A stretch of DNA of 64,000 nucleotides. It comes from Flavobacterium geliluteum. Lineage in GTDB: Bacteria; Bacteroidota; Bacteroidia; Flavobacteriales; Flavobacteriaceae. Both the position numbers and the translations under genes were made by a program. Shown here one piece after another: positions 1-8,429 of the stretch. Each line of letters begins with the position of its first letter. Position 1 is the stretch's first letter. The notes beneath the pieces were generated by a model. It worked only from the letters and a program-made list of their open reading frames with translations. It had not been told where the DNA came from and did no database searches. The stretch is taken from assembly GCF_017948595.1 (NCBI RefSeq), contig NZ_JAGFBV010000001.1, positions 248,001 through 312,000 of the forward strand, in the 5' to 3' direction.

Positions 1-540
1 GAAGGTGAATTGCTTCAAATAGAAAAAGCTAGAAGACTTGATATTACCGAGGATATCTATTACGAAATCATCCGAAAAAAAACAGCAACACTTATTGCTG
101 CTTGTTGTGCTCTTGGCGCAAAATCGGTCATTGAAGATGAGGTTCAGGTAGAGAATATGCGCAAATTTGGCGAGCTGATCGGAATGGCTTTTCAAATCAA
201 AGATGATTTATTCGACTACAGCGAGGAAGCCATCGGTAAACCAACCGGAATCGACATAAAAGAGCAAAAAATGACTTTGCCTTTAATTCATGTTTTAAAT
301 ACTTGTACTCCGCAAGAAAAAAAGTGGTTGATCAACTCGATCAAAAACCATAATAAAGATAAAAAACGCGTCAAAGAAGTCATTGCTTTTGTAAAAGACC
401 ATAATGGTTTGGCTTACGCCGAAAATAAAATGGTCGAATTTCAGCAGGAAGCACTTTCACTTTTAGAGCATTACCCAGATTCTGAGTTTAAAGACTCCCT
501 CATTTTGATGGTCAACTACGTTATTGAGAGAAAAAAATAA
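1..540 (+). CDS. Polyprenyl synthetase family protein, C-terminal part (5' truncated by window edge)
   Basis: The frame is open from base 1, so the gene begins upstream of the window; the TTG at base 10 is internal. The visible 179 residues carry the second aspartate-rich motif of trans-isoprenyl diphosphate synthases, DDLFDY (bases 202-219), preceded by KKTATLIAACCALGA, typical of this all-helical family. Family members condense isopentenyl diphosphate units onto an allylic diphosphate using Mg2+ bound by two DDxxD motifs; in this phylum they often make the menaquinone side chain. The first DDxxD motif lies outside the window, so chain length cannot be judged. The gene ends at a TAA. Confidence 0.85.
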   Translation, partial: EGELLQIEKARRLDITEDIYYEIIRKKTATLIAACCALGAKSVIEDEVQVENMRKFGELIGMAFQIKDDLFDYSEEAIGKPTGIDIKEQKMTLPLIHVLNTCTPQEKKWLINSIKNHNKDKKRVKEVIAFVKDHNGLAYAENKMVEFQQEALSLLEHYPDSEFKDSLILMVNYVIERKK

Positions 541-731
541 ATTTTTTAATTAGATAATTAGAAAATTTTTAAATTAGATAAATGTACTGATATTCAGTTA
601 TTTGTATTTGTAAATTTAATTTTTAAATATTTTAATCATTAAATTTTTCAATCCCCATGCAACTATTTTACGAAGTAACTCGTCTATGCTAATAGAAGTC
701 TGTTAGTAACACAAAATCTGAACGCTTATTA

Positions 732-1292
732 ATGAAAATTATTCATTTACATCAAGAAGAAACCGAACTTATAAAGTTGGCTGTCGAAAATAACCGACAA
801 GCGCAACAGCAGATATACAGTAGGTTTTCTCCTAAAATGCTCAGTGTTTGTCGTCAATATATAAAAGACATTCAGTTGGCCGAAGATGTTATGATAACGG
901 CTTTTATGAAAGTGTTTACCAATTTAAACAGATTTGAAAACAAAGGAAGTTTTGAAGGCTGGATCCGCAGAATTATGGTTAACGAATGTATTTCGTATTT
1001 AAGAGTTCAGAAAAAAGTAAAATTTGCCGAAGATGAAATTTATACAGAAGAAAGTTTTAATGAAATTGACAGCCAGTTTACGATAGATCAAATTCAGTTT
1101 TTAATTGATTCTTTGCCAGACGGATATAAAATGATTTTTAATTTATACGCTATCGAAGGTTACAAGCACAATGAAATTGCCAAGATGTTAGGAATCAATG
1201 AAGGAACATCAAAATCGCAATTATCGCACGCACGTAAAATGCTGCAAACACAAATTACTATTTTAAAAAAACAAGATAATGGAACCGAATAA
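732..1292 (+). CDS. ECF-type RNA polymerase sigma-70 factor
   Basis: This 186-residue protein has the two-domain layout of ECF (group 4) sigma factors. Region 2 is at about residues 25-95 (LAEDVMITAFMKVFTNL, then GSFEGWIRRIMVNECISYLR) and region 4 at about 120-175, with a helix-turn-helix (YKHNEIAKMLGINEGTSKSQ). Such factors direct RNA polymerase to a small regulon when released by an anti-sigma partner. The stop overlaps the next gene by 14 nt, so the two are probably translationally coupled, and that gene has the shape of a membrane anti-sigma factor. The regulated genes cannot be named; the following outer-membrane-type gene is a natural candidate. No canonical TAnnTTTG element is obvious in the 190 bp upstream. 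Confidence 0.9.
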   Translation: MKIIHLHQEETELIKLAVENNRQAQQQIYSRFSPKMLSVCRQYIKDIQLAEDVMITAFMKVFTNLNRFENKGSFEGWIRRIMVNECISYLRVQKKVKFAEDEIYTEESFNEIDSQFTIDQIQFLIDSLPDGYKMIFNLYAIEGYKHNEIAKMLGINEGTSKSQLSHARKMLQTQITILKKQDNGTE

Positions 1293-2013
1293 TTTTGAAA
1301 AGGATTTCCGTAAAAAACTAAATCAGCGCACAATAGCACCTAGCGATAAAGCCTGGGACCGACTAGATGCAATGTTGAGTATTGCCGAAGAAAAAAAACC
1401 GCTAGTTCGATCATTTCCAACTGCGAAAAAAAGTTGGCTGTATGTAGCTGCCAGCCTTGTTGGATTTTTATTGCTTGGAACTTTCTTCTTTCAACAAAAA
1501 AAACATGCAGTAGAAATGCCAAAAAATAATGTCGCTGTTGAAGAACACAGTCAAAAAGATTCGGTTATAAAACCTGTTTTACATACAAATGATTCAAATA
1601 AAATTTTAGTAGCGAGCAGAGAAGAGATATTTGTAAAAAAATCAAGTCAAAAAGAGAATCAAAAATCAAGTCAAAAATCAAATCAATTAATAAAAAAAGA
1701 GCAAAATCAAGTAGCGGAGTCTTCAATCATCATCAAAAACAATCAAGAAAAACAATCCATTAACAATCAAAATTCAATGGTCGAAACTTCAAAAAGTGAA
1801 AGTGCAGATCAGTTGTTATCCTCATCCAAAGAGCCTATGGTGGCAGAGCATTTGGCTAAACCAAAAACGAAAATAAAAATTAATGCTAACGATTTACTCG
1901 ATCAGGTAGATGGCGAATTGGAGCTTTCGTTTAGAGAAAAAATGATTACCAAAGTCAATAAAAATTACCAGACGGTAAAAGTCGCGTTGGCCAATAGAAA
2001 TCAGCAAGAATAA
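1279..2013 (+). CDS. Single-pass membrane protein, putative anti-sigma factor
   Basis: This 244-residue protein has a charged cytoplasmic N-terminus (1-50), one membrane segment (about 53-71, SWLYVAASLVGFLLLGTFFF) and a long Lys/Gln/Ser-rich linker (about 75-200). It ends in a more ordered C-terminal segment (about 205-244). Starting inside a sigma gene with one transmembrane helix is the usual arrangement of Bacteroidota anti-sigma factors. I do not see the HxxxCxxC zinc motif of ZAS anti-sigma proteins, so the role rests on context and topology. The low-complexity linker would span the periplasm. The next gene follows after 74 bp and may belong to the same transcript. Confidence 0.6.
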   Translation: MEPNNFEKDFRKKLNQRTIAPSDKAWDRLDAMLSIAEEKKPLVRSFPTAKKSWLYVAASLVGFLLLGTFFFQQKKHAVEMPKNNVAVEEHSQKDSVIKPVLHTNDSNKILVASREEIFVKKSSQKENQKSSQKSNQLIKKEQNQVAESSIIIKNNQEKQSINNQNSMVETSKSESADQLLSSSKEPMVAEHLAKPKTKIKINANDLLDQVDGELELSFREKMITKVNKNYQTVKVALANRNQQE

Positions 2014-2087
2014 ACTTTGACATCAATTTTATTTAGAAGTACAACAAACAATCATCAAATCATCAACAATCATTAAAAAAATCAATT

Positions 2088-3119
2088 ATGAAAAATTTTA
2101 CCGTTTACCTCGTTATTTTAGTTTTTTTATTTGTCAGTAAAGTGTTAGGCCAGGAAACATTTGAATCCAAAGCAAAAAAAATTGGCGATAAAATAGAGAA
2201 AATTACCAAAGAAGAGAAAGAAACATTAAAAGAAGAAGTAGAAGCTGTCAATGTTCAGTTGTCTGAAGGAAAAATCACAAAAGAGCAAGCGGATAAGCGT
2301 AAAAAAGAATTGGCAGAAGCCAGAGCCGTTATTATCGAGGAAAAAGTTACGCTGGCGCAAAACGAACTCAGCGATTTGGTACAGCAAAAAGTAGAGGGAA
2401 AAATTAAATCAGAAGATGGAAAACATTCCTATACCTTCAACTGGAACAGTAAAAATAGAGACAACGATTCGATACGCGGCGAGCGCAGAACTACTTCACA
2501 ATTTGTATTTGCAGCGGGTTTAAACAATATAATGGTCGATGGAAAGCTTCAGGATGCTAAATACCGTTTTACAGGTTCACATTTTTATGAGTGGGGTCTG
2601 ACTTACAATTCGAGGATCTTGAAAGAAAATAATTTGTTACATGCCAAATACGGACTTTCGGTTATGTACAATAATATTCGCCCAACAGATAATAAAAGCT
2701 TTGTAGTCAATGGCGATCAGACAGATTTGGTTACAAATCCTGTACATCTTAAAGAATCTCGTTTTAGAAGTGTGTATTTGGTTGCGCCAGTACATTTAGA
2801 ATTTGATTTTTCGAAAGACGGACACAATGGCGATCAGCGCTATTTTAGAACGCATCAGGGATTTAGAATGGGGTTTGGAGGTTACGCAGGAATCAATGTA
2901 AAATCAAAGCAGATTTTACAGTATGAATCCGGCGATTTGAAAAGTACAGAGAAAACAAAAGGAGATTTTAATGTCAATAATTTTATCTACGGTCTGAGTT
3001 CGTATATCGGGTACGGATCAACAAGTTTGTATTTAAAATATGATTTGAATCCTGTGTTTAAAGATAATCTGGTAGATGAAAAAAATATTTCATTAGGAGT
3101 TCGTTTCGACTTGAATTAA
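2088..3119 (+). CDS. Exported protein with coiled coil and predicted outer-membrane beta-barrel
   Basis: This 343-residue protein starts with a signal peptide (residues 1-21, ending VLG before Gln22). Residues 25-125 are rich in Lys/Glu and form a likely coiled coil. From about 140 on, alternating hydrophobic and polar strands with aromatic ends suggest a beta-barrel, and the protein ends SLGVRFDLN, a C-terminal strand typical of outer-membrane proteins. I recognise no named family. It follows the sigma/anti-sigma pair in the same direction and may be a regulon member or the envelope-stress output. A good terminator follows at 3146-3174. Confidence 0.6.
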   Translation: MKNFTVYLVILVFLFVSKVLGQETFESKAKKIGDKIEKITKEEKETLKEEVEAVNVQLSEGKITKEQADKRKKELAEARAVIIEEKVTLAQNELSDLVQQKVEGKIKSEDGKHSYTFNWNSKNRDNDSIRGERRTTSQFVFAAGLNNIMVDGKLQDAKYRFTGSHFYEWGLTYNSRILKENNLLHAKYGLSVMYNNIRPTDNKSFVVNGDQTDLVTNPVHLKESRFRSVYLVAPVHLEFDFSKDGHNGDQRYFRTHQGFRMGFGGYAGINVKSKQILQYESGDLKSTEKTKGDFNVNNFIYGLSSYIGYGSTSLYLKYDLNPVFKDNLVDEKNISLGVRFDLN

Positions 3120-3145
3120 AAAACAAGTTTGAATTAGTTAATTGT

Positions 3146-3174
3146 AAAAGTGCTTCAAAAGAGGCACTTTTTTT
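3146..3174 (+). terminator. Rho-independent terminator after the ECF sigma operon
   Basis: An 8-bp perfect stem, AAAAGTGC (3146-3153) with GCACTTTT (3164-3171), closes a 10-nt loop and runs into a T-rich tail. It lies 27 bp after the stop of the exported protein gene and before dnaG. Confidence 0.75.
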
Positions 3175-3209
3175 ATTTAAAATCTTCCAATTTTCAAGAA
3201 GGATTTGCG

Positions 3210-3217
3210 TATTTTTG
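3210..3217 (+). promoter_or_regulatory. Candidate -7 promoter element upstream of dnaG
   Basis: TATTTTTG fits the Bacteroidota -7 consensus TAnnTTTG. It lies 33 bp before the dnaG start, after the preceding terminator. No clear TTG is present at the -33 position, so this is tentative. Confidence 0.45.
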
Positions 3218-3249
3218 CAGGCTTTCAATTTTAATAAATATTTTACGTT

Positions 3250-5313
3250 TTGATTTCACAAAATACAATTGATACTGTTTTTGAAACTGCTCGAGTAGAG
3301 GAGGTTATTGGTGATTTTGTTAATTTAAAACGAGCAGGAAGTAATTTCAAAGGATTGAGTCCGTTCTCTGATGAGCGATCTCCTTCGTTTATGGTTTCTC
3401 CTGTCAAACAGATCTGGAAAGATTTTAGTACCGGAAAAGGAGGAAATTCTGTTAAATTCCTAATGGAGCATTCGCAGTTTACCTATCCGGAAGCCATTCG
3501 ATATCTGGCCAAAAAATACAATATCGAAATTGAAGAAACCGAACAAACAGACGAAGAAAAAGCCATAACAGATGTGCGTGAAAGCATGTATCTGGTTTCT
3601 GAATTTGCTGCCAAATATTTTCAGGATGTCCTTTTAAATTCTGAAGAAGGCAAGGCAATTGGTTATTCTTATTTTAAAGAAAGAGGTTTTACCAACGAAA
3701 CCATCAAAAAATTTGGCTTAGGATATTCTCCTGAAACTTGGGATGCTTTTACAAAAGAAGCATTAGGAAAAGGATATCAATTAGAGTTTTTAGAAAGTAC
3801 AGGATTAACCATTGCAAGAGAAGATCGTCCGTTTGATCGTTTCAAAGGGCGTGTGATGTTTCCTATCCAGAGTATGTCTGGCCGTGTTTTGGGTTTTGGA
3901 GGTCGTATTTTAACCAATGATAAAAAAGCGGCCAAATACCTGAATTCGCCGGAAAGTGATATTTACCATAAAAGTAAAGTGCTTTACGGAATTTTTCAGG
4001 CCAAACAATCAATAGCCAAACAAAATAATTGTTATTTGGTAGAAGGTTACACCGATGTAATACAGTTTAACCAGGCCGGAATTGAGAATGTGGTAGCATC
4101 TTCAGGAACTGCTTTAACACCAGATCAGATTAGGTTAATCAATCGTCTGACAAGAAATATAACCGTACTTTTTGACGGTGATGCTGCAGGACTACGAGCT
4201 TCTATTCGGGGAATTGATTTGATTCTTGAAGAAGGAATGAACGTAAGAGTTTGCAGTTTTCCTGATGGAGAAGACCCAGACAGTTTCGCCAGAAAAAATT
4301 CTCATGATGATTTAGTAGCTTATTTAGAAGAAAATAGTAAAGATTTTATACAGTTTAAAGCTTCTATCTTGATGGGAGATGCTAAAAACGATCCTATAAA
4401 AAAAGCCGATTTGATTCGCGATATGGTCAATAGTATTTCTAAAATTCCAGATCGTATTCAACGCGAAATTTACATTCAGGAATGTGCCAGAATCATGGAT
4501 ATTTCTGAGCAGGTTTTGATGAGTACGTTGGCGCAGCTGATTCAAAAAGATATTGCAGAAGCAAATAAAAAGCAAAAGCAGGATCAAAAACCTTTTGAAG
4601 TTTATAGAAATCAAAAACCAAAAAATACTGGTTTTTCCGGAGGAGATCCGGAAGATCCAAGAGTAGGACCACCGGAAGATTATCTGGGAGAGTCGGGGTA
4701 TATAAAAGAATCCGTAGAAAAAGTTGATATTTTATATCGTTTTGAAAGAAAGATTATAGAAATATTATTACTCTATGGTAATATAACTGAAGTTTTTGAA
4801 GATGTTTATTTTAAGTTAAATGACGAAGGAATAACTGAACAAATTGTTGAAAAGAGAGAGATGAAAGTTTATGATAAAATTTATCTGAGTTTGCAGGAAG
4901 ATGAAGTTGAATTTTCAAATAATTTATTTAAAGATATTTATAATGATTTAATAAGTTTTTATCATCATCACGAAAATTTTAGTTTAGAGCAATATCTGAT
5001 GCGTTTACATCCAGAATTTGCTCAGGAAGTGACTGATATTTTAATGGAAGATGAAAAAGTTTCTTTGCACAATTGGGAAGGCCAAAATATTTTTGCTAAA
5101 GATAAGTTTGCAACTGTAACATTAAACGTTTCTCAGACTATTTTGGCAATGCGCATGCTATTAATTATAAAGCTAATTGATGATTTAAAGAATTCATTAT
5201 TAACAGATCCTAAAGAGGATAATAGCGAAGTTCTTTCTATGGCTAATGATTATAATGATTTAAAAAATAAAGTAGCGAAGGCGAAAGGAGTAGTGGTTAT
5301 CAATTATCAATAA
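3250..5313 (+). CDS. dnaG: DNA primase DnaG
   Basis: This 687-residue protein synthesises RNA primers at the replication fork together with the DnaB helicase. The start is a TTG giving MISQNTIDTVFETARVEEVI, which matches the usual DnaG beginning. The N-terminal CHC2-like domain covers about 1-100. The catalytic core follows, with Toprim motifs VEGYTDV (264-270), FDGDAAG (308-314) and DGEDPD (339-344). The C-terminal third, after a Gly/Pro-rich linker near 460-480, would be the helicase-binding region. Unusually, the four zinc-ligand positions of the zinc-finger domain are Ser37, Ser40, Asp58 and Thr61, so no Cys or His remains. The surrounding fold signature (SPFSDERSPSF, GKGGN) is kept. The Toprim residues look intact, so the enzyme should be active. 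Confidence 0.95.
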   Translation: MISQNTIDTVFETARVEEVIGDFVNLKRAGSNFKGLSPFSDERSPSFMVSPVKQIWKDFSTGKGGNSVKFLMEHSQFTYPEAIRYLAKKYNIEIEETEQTDEEKAITDVRESMYLVSEFAAKYFQDVLLNSEEGKAIGYSYFKERGFTNETIKKFGLGYSPETWDAFTKEALGKGYQLEFLESTGLTIAREDRPFDRFKGRVMFPIQSMSGRVLGFGGRILTNDKKAAKYLNSPESDIYHKSKVLYGIFQAKQSIAKQNNCYLVEGYTDVIQFNQAGIENVVASSGTALTPDQIRLINRLTRNITVLFDGDAAGLRASIRGIDLILEEGMNVRVCSFPDGEDPDSFARKNSHDDLVAYLEENSKDFIQFKASILMGDAKNDPIKKADLIRDMVNSISKIPDRIQREIYIQECARIMDISEQVLMSTLAQLIQKDIAEANKKQKQDQKPFEVYRNQKPKNTGFSGGDPEDPRVGPPEDYLGESGYIKESVEKVDILYRFERKIIEILLLYGNITEVFEDVYFKLNDEGITEQIVEKREMKVYDKIYLSLQEDEVEFSNNLFKDIYNDLISFYHHHENFSLEQYLMRLHPEFAQEVTDILMEDEKVSLHNWEGQNIFAKDKFATVTLNVSQTILAMRMLLIIKLIDDLKNSLLTDPKEDNSEVLSMANDYNDLKNKVAKAKGVVVINYQ

Positions 5314-5316
5314 TTA

Positions 5317-5360
5317 AAAAGCTCTATACAACCTGATAATTCAGATAATACAGAGCTTTT
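5317..5360. terminator. Bidirectional terminator between dnaG and the response regulator
   Basis: AAAAGCTCT (5317-5325) pairs with AGAGCTTTT (5352-5360) across a 26-nt loop. It sits between two convergent genes, with A runs on one side and T runs on the other, so it could serve both strands. Confidence 0.6.
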
Positions 5361-5435
5361 GTCTATGGTTGTTGATTACTCAAAATTAGTCAATTCTTTT
5401 TCGAAAAAACTAGGAAGAGTAATGTCGCGATACCA

Positions 5436-6065
5436 TTAAATAATCTCTAAAGTCTTTGCTTTATTTACTAAATCTACTAAGTTAGTAACATTCAATTTAG
5501 TCAACAATCGTAACTTGTAAGTACTGATTGTTTTTTCGTTTAAACTTAAGATTTTAGAAATCTCATTGTTCTTTTTACCATCACTTAGGTAACGTAAAAC
5601 TTCAATCTCGCGATTAGAAAGTTTTCTGTACAAACGTTCGCTCTTGCTTTGTTTAGCAATAAGGGCCATGTTTTTGCGAACGGTCTCGTTGATGATAATT
5701 TTTCCTTCTTGAACCTTGATAATTGAAATACCTAAGGTTTCTAATTTTTCAGTTTTGTGTACGTACCCTGATACTCCAGCTTTAATGGCGTTGGGAGCGT
5801 ACATTTGCTCGGCAAGATCACTGAAAATTACAATTTTTGTTTTTGGAAAGCTTTTCAGTACAGATTTTACTTCAAATATACTCGAAAGACCTTCTAATTC
5901 TAGATCTAGAATTAGGATATCGATCTCCTTCGTTTGAAGAATATCTTTTACCATTGAAAAATTTCCTACGTTGGCAACGATCGAAATCTGATCGTGGTCT
6001 TTAAAATACGACTTTACGCCAAAGTGAGTCACAGGATGGTTGTCTGCTAGACATACTTTAATCAT
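5436..6065 (-). CDS. LuxR/NarL-type response regulator
   Basis: This 209-residue two-domain regulator has a receiver domain at 1-125, with phosphoacceptor Asp54 in LILDLELEG, acidic Asp8 and Lys104. A LuxR-type helix-turn-helix follows at about 146-205 (LSNREIEVLRYLSDGKKNNEI, then NEKTISTYKLRLLTKL). Phosphorylation by a sensor kinase would promote dimerisation and DNA binding. No kinase gene is adjacent, so this is an orphan regulator within the window. It is convergent with dnaG and shares its terminator region, and lies upstream of nadE on the opposite side. Targets cannot be inferred. Confidence 0.9.
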   Translation of the reverse strand: MIKVCLADNHPVTHFGVKSYFKDHDQISIVANVGNFSMVKDILQTKEIDILILDLELEGLSSIFEVKSVLKSFPKTKIVIFSDLAEQMYAPNAIKAGVSGYVHKTEKLETLGISIIKVQEGKIIINETVRKNMALIAKQSKSERLYRKLSNREIEVLRYLSDGKKNNEISKILSLNEKTISTYKLRLLTKLNVTNLVDLVNKAKTLEII

Positions 6066-6157
6066 AGTTTTTACCTTTTTTAGAATTAATCATGTTTTTG
6101 GAGCTGTAAAATTAATAAATAAATTCTGTAATTAATTCTCTAAAAGTGTTAAAAATA

Positions 6158-6964
6158 TTATTTTAACGTTTTTGGTATCAAACAAACGGGTATTGGTTCC
6201 ATTTTATGCTTGTTGTTGGTGTTTAAACGTTTATAAATTTCAAAGACAGTTTTTTCTCTCTCTTTATAGTCAGATGCTGTGTTTCCTGACTCCGAGGCAA
6301 GCATGGCCCATTCAAGTTCATCATAACTGGCTCCTAATTGTTCTTCATCGGTTCTGTGGTCGCCAAATAATCCATCTGTAGGAGCTGCTGTTAAAATTGA
6401 TTCCGGAACCTCCAAAAAAGCTCCTAAAGCATACACATCTGATTTCATTAAGTCAGCAATCGGACTTAAATCGACACCTCCATCTCCATATTTAGTATAA
6501 AAACCAACACCAAAATCTTCTACTTTGTTTCCAGTTCCGGCTACCAAAAGACCATGAATTCCTGCTAAGTAATATAAAGAAGTCATTCTTAAACGGGCTC
6601 TTGTATTGGCCAATGACAGGTGCATCTTGGGTTCATCAGTCGTAACGGGCATTGTGTCTTTAAAAGCTCCAAAAGCGGCCGTTAGATCTGTTTCTATACT
6701 CGAAACGTTTGGAAAACGCTGTTTCAATTGTTCAATGTGCTCTTTTGCTCTTGTTACATGGCTTTCGGCCTGGTGAATGGGCATTTCTACGCATAAAACC
6801 TTAAAACCTGTTTGCGCGCATAAAGTAGAAGTAACAGCAGAGTCAACTCCGCCAGAAATTCCAATCACAAAACCATTCACTTTTGCATTGTTAGCATAAT
6901 TTTTTAACCACTCTACAATGTGAGTATTTACTTTTTCTGTCTGAATAGTACTTTTTTTCGCCAT
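6158..6964 (-). CDS. nadE: NAD(+) synthase, ammonia-dependent type
   Basis: This 268-residue protein catalyses the last step of NAD synthesis, the ATP-dependent amidation of nicotinate adenine dinucleotide. The ATP-pyrophosphatase P-loop SGGVDS is at residues 37-42, and the region GTGNKVEDFGVGFYTKYGDG followed by DLSPIADLMKSDVYALG is diagnostic of NadE. The length fits the single-domain form with no nitrilase-type glutaminase domain, so it should use ammonia or a separate glutaminase. It is divergent from gldB, an arrangement also known from Flavobacterium johnsoniae (recalled, not checked). Confidence 0.95.
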   Translation of the reverse strand: MAKKSTIQTEKVNTHIVEWLKNYANNAKVNGFVIGISGGVDSAVTSTLCAQTGFKVLCVEMPIHQAESHVTRAKEHIEQLKQRFPNVSSIETDLTAAFGAFKDTMPVTTDEPKMHLSLANTRARLRMTSLYYLAGIHGLLVAGTGNKVEDFGVGFYTKYGDGGVDLSPIADLMKSDVYALGAFLEVPESILTAAPTDGLFGDHRTDEEQLGASYDELEWAMLASESGNTASDYKEREKTVFEIYKRLNTNNKHKMEPIPVCLIPKTLK

Positions 6965-6993
6965 AATAATTCATGTTTTAAGATGCAGGGATG

Positions 6994-7001
6994 TATATTT
7001 G
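6994..7001 (+). promoter_or_regulatory. Candidate -7 element of the gldB promoter
   Basis: TATATTTG matches TAnnTTTG in the gap between divergent nadE and gldB, 63 bp before the gldB ATG. The -33 element is not a clear TTG. On the other strand TAGATTTG (7052 to 7045) could serve nadE. Confidence 0.45.
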
Positions 7002-7063
7002 CAAAAATATTTTAAGTATTCAATTACTTAACAATATAGCAACACAAATCTAATTAAAATAAA

Positions 7064-8020
7064 ATGAAAATTTATCGCTTTGTAGTGGTTCTGTGCTTGT
7101 TTTTTTTGTCCTGTGATCAAAAAACTAAAGTAGAAAAAGCAGTAGAAGAAATTCCGGTTGATATTAAAGTAGAACGGTTTGATAAAGTTTTTTTTGAAGC
7201 TAAGCCAGAAGATTTAGCCAAAGTAAAAAAACAATATCCTATCTTTTTTCCTCCGGGAAATGAGGATGCGGTGTGGCTAAGTAAAATGCAGGATCCGCTT
7301 TGGAGAGAAGTGTATACCGAAGTGCAAAAAAAATATAATAATTTCGAACCGGTTCGTCAGGAATTCAATGCCTTGTTTCAGCATGTGAAATATTATTTTC
7401 CAAAAACCAAAACGCCCAAAGTAATCACCGTTATTGGCGAGATGGATTATAATACCAAAGCTATTTATGCAGATGATCTTGTGGTAATTGCATTGGAGTT
7501 GTATTTAGGAAAAGAACATAAATTTTATGAATTTCCGAATTATTTGAAGCAAAATTTTGAAGAAAGACAGATCATGCCCGATGTGGTTGCGAGTTTTGCA
7601 TTCAGAAATATTCCTCCTTTTCCTGATAAGACTTTGTTGTCTCAAATGATTTTTGAAGGAAAACAATTGTATACCAAAGATTTATTGTTGCCTTCGTATA
7701 CAGATGCAGAAAAAATGGGTTACACGCCCGAGCAAATAAAGTGGTGCGAAGAAAATGAATCGTATATGTGGCGTTATTTTATAGAAAGTGAAATGTTGTT
7801 TAGCGCAGATCCTAAATTAACGACCCGATTTATGACTCCGGCACCTTTTTCTAAGTTTTATTTAGAAATAGACAATGATAGTCCGGGAAGAGTTGGCGCC
7901 TGGATTGGATGGCAAATCGTGCGTTCTTACATGAAAAACACTAATGCTACCTTGCCAGAATTGTTAAAAACCAACGCAAAAGAAATATTTGAAAAATCAA
8001 AATACAAACCTAAAAAGTAA
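7064..8020 (+). CDS. gldB: Gliding motility lipoprotein GldB
   Basis: This 318-residue lipoprotein has a lipobox ending FFLSC with the lipidated Cys at residue 17. The rest (DIKVERFDKVFFEAKPEDL, PGRVGAWIGWQIVRSYM) matches what I know of GldB, which is essential for surface gliding in F. johnsoniae and is linked to T9SS function. It would be anchored in the envelope facing the periplasm. The stop and the next start overlap by one base (TAATG), coupling it to gldC. The downstream partner and the neighbouring nadE support the assignment. Confidence 0.9.
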   Translation: MKIYRFVVVLCLFFLSCDQKTKVEKAVEEIPVDIKVERFDKVFFEAKPEDLAKVKKQYPIFFPPGNEDAVWLSKMQDPLWREVYTEVQKKYNNFEPVRQEFNALFQHVKYYFPKTKTPKVITVIGEMDYNTKAIYADDLVVIALELYLGKEHKFYEFPNYLKQNFEERQIMPDVVASFAFRNIPPFPDKTLLSQMIFEGKQLYTKDLLLPSYTDAEKMGYTPEQIKWCEENESYMWRYFIESEMLFSADPKLTTRFMTPAPFSKFYLEIDNDSPGRVGAWIGWQIVRSYMKNTNATLPELLKTNAKEIFEKSKYKPKK

Positions 8021-8355
8021 TGTCAGATACCAGAAACTCAGAAATTAGATTCAATATAGAATTAGACGAAAACCGCGTTCCGGAAAAATTATCGTGGAGT
8101 GCGCAGGACGGCGGAGTAGAAGCTGAAGAAGCCAAAGCGATTATGCTCTCAATTTGGGATAGCAGAGCCAAAGAAACCATGCGTATTGACTTGTGGACGA
8201 AAGATATGCCTGTAGACGAAATGAAAATTTTCTTTCATCAGACCTTGGTTGCTATGTCGGACACTTTTAGACGTGCTACTGATGACGAAAAAATGTCGGA
8301 TACGATGAAAGATTTTTGTGATTATTTCGCTGAAAAATTAGAACTGACGAAGTAA
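8020..8355 (+). CDS. gldC: Gliding motility protein GldC
   Basis: This 111-residue soluble protein starts MSDTRNSEIRFNIELDENRV and contains LSWSAQDGG and MRIDLWTKDMPVDEMK, as expected for GldC. No signal peptide is visible, so it should be cytoplasmic. In F. johnsoniae GldC is needed for efficient gliding and thought to stabilise or assist GldB. Its start overlaps the gldB stop by one base. The transcript ends at a 21-bp stem at 8373-8426. Confidence 0.9.
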   Translation: MSDTRNSEIRFNIELDENRVPEKLSWSAQDGGVEAEEAKAIMLSIWDSRAKETMRIDLWTKDMPVDEMKIFFHQTLVAMSDTFRRATDDEKMSDTMKDFCDYFAEKLELTK

Positions 8356-8372
8356 TCTATGTTCAATTATTA

Positions 8373-8426
8373 AATAGAAAAATCCAAATTCCAATTTAAA
8401 TGATCTGGAATTTGGATTTTTCTATT
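8373..8426. terminator. Bidirectional terminator, 21-bp perfect stem
   Basis: Positions 8373-8393 are the exact reverse complement of 8406-8426, with a 12-nt loop. The core is CCAAATTCCA / TGGAATTTGG flanked by A and T runs. It lies between convergent gldC and the lipoprotein gene. A related but degenerate copy lies at 11248-11295. Confidence 0.8.
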
Positions 8427-8429
8427 TTG

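Noticed and set aside
5716..5937. Short frames inside the response regulator gene on the opposite strand
   Set aside because: They are shadows of a clear receiver domain on the minus strand.
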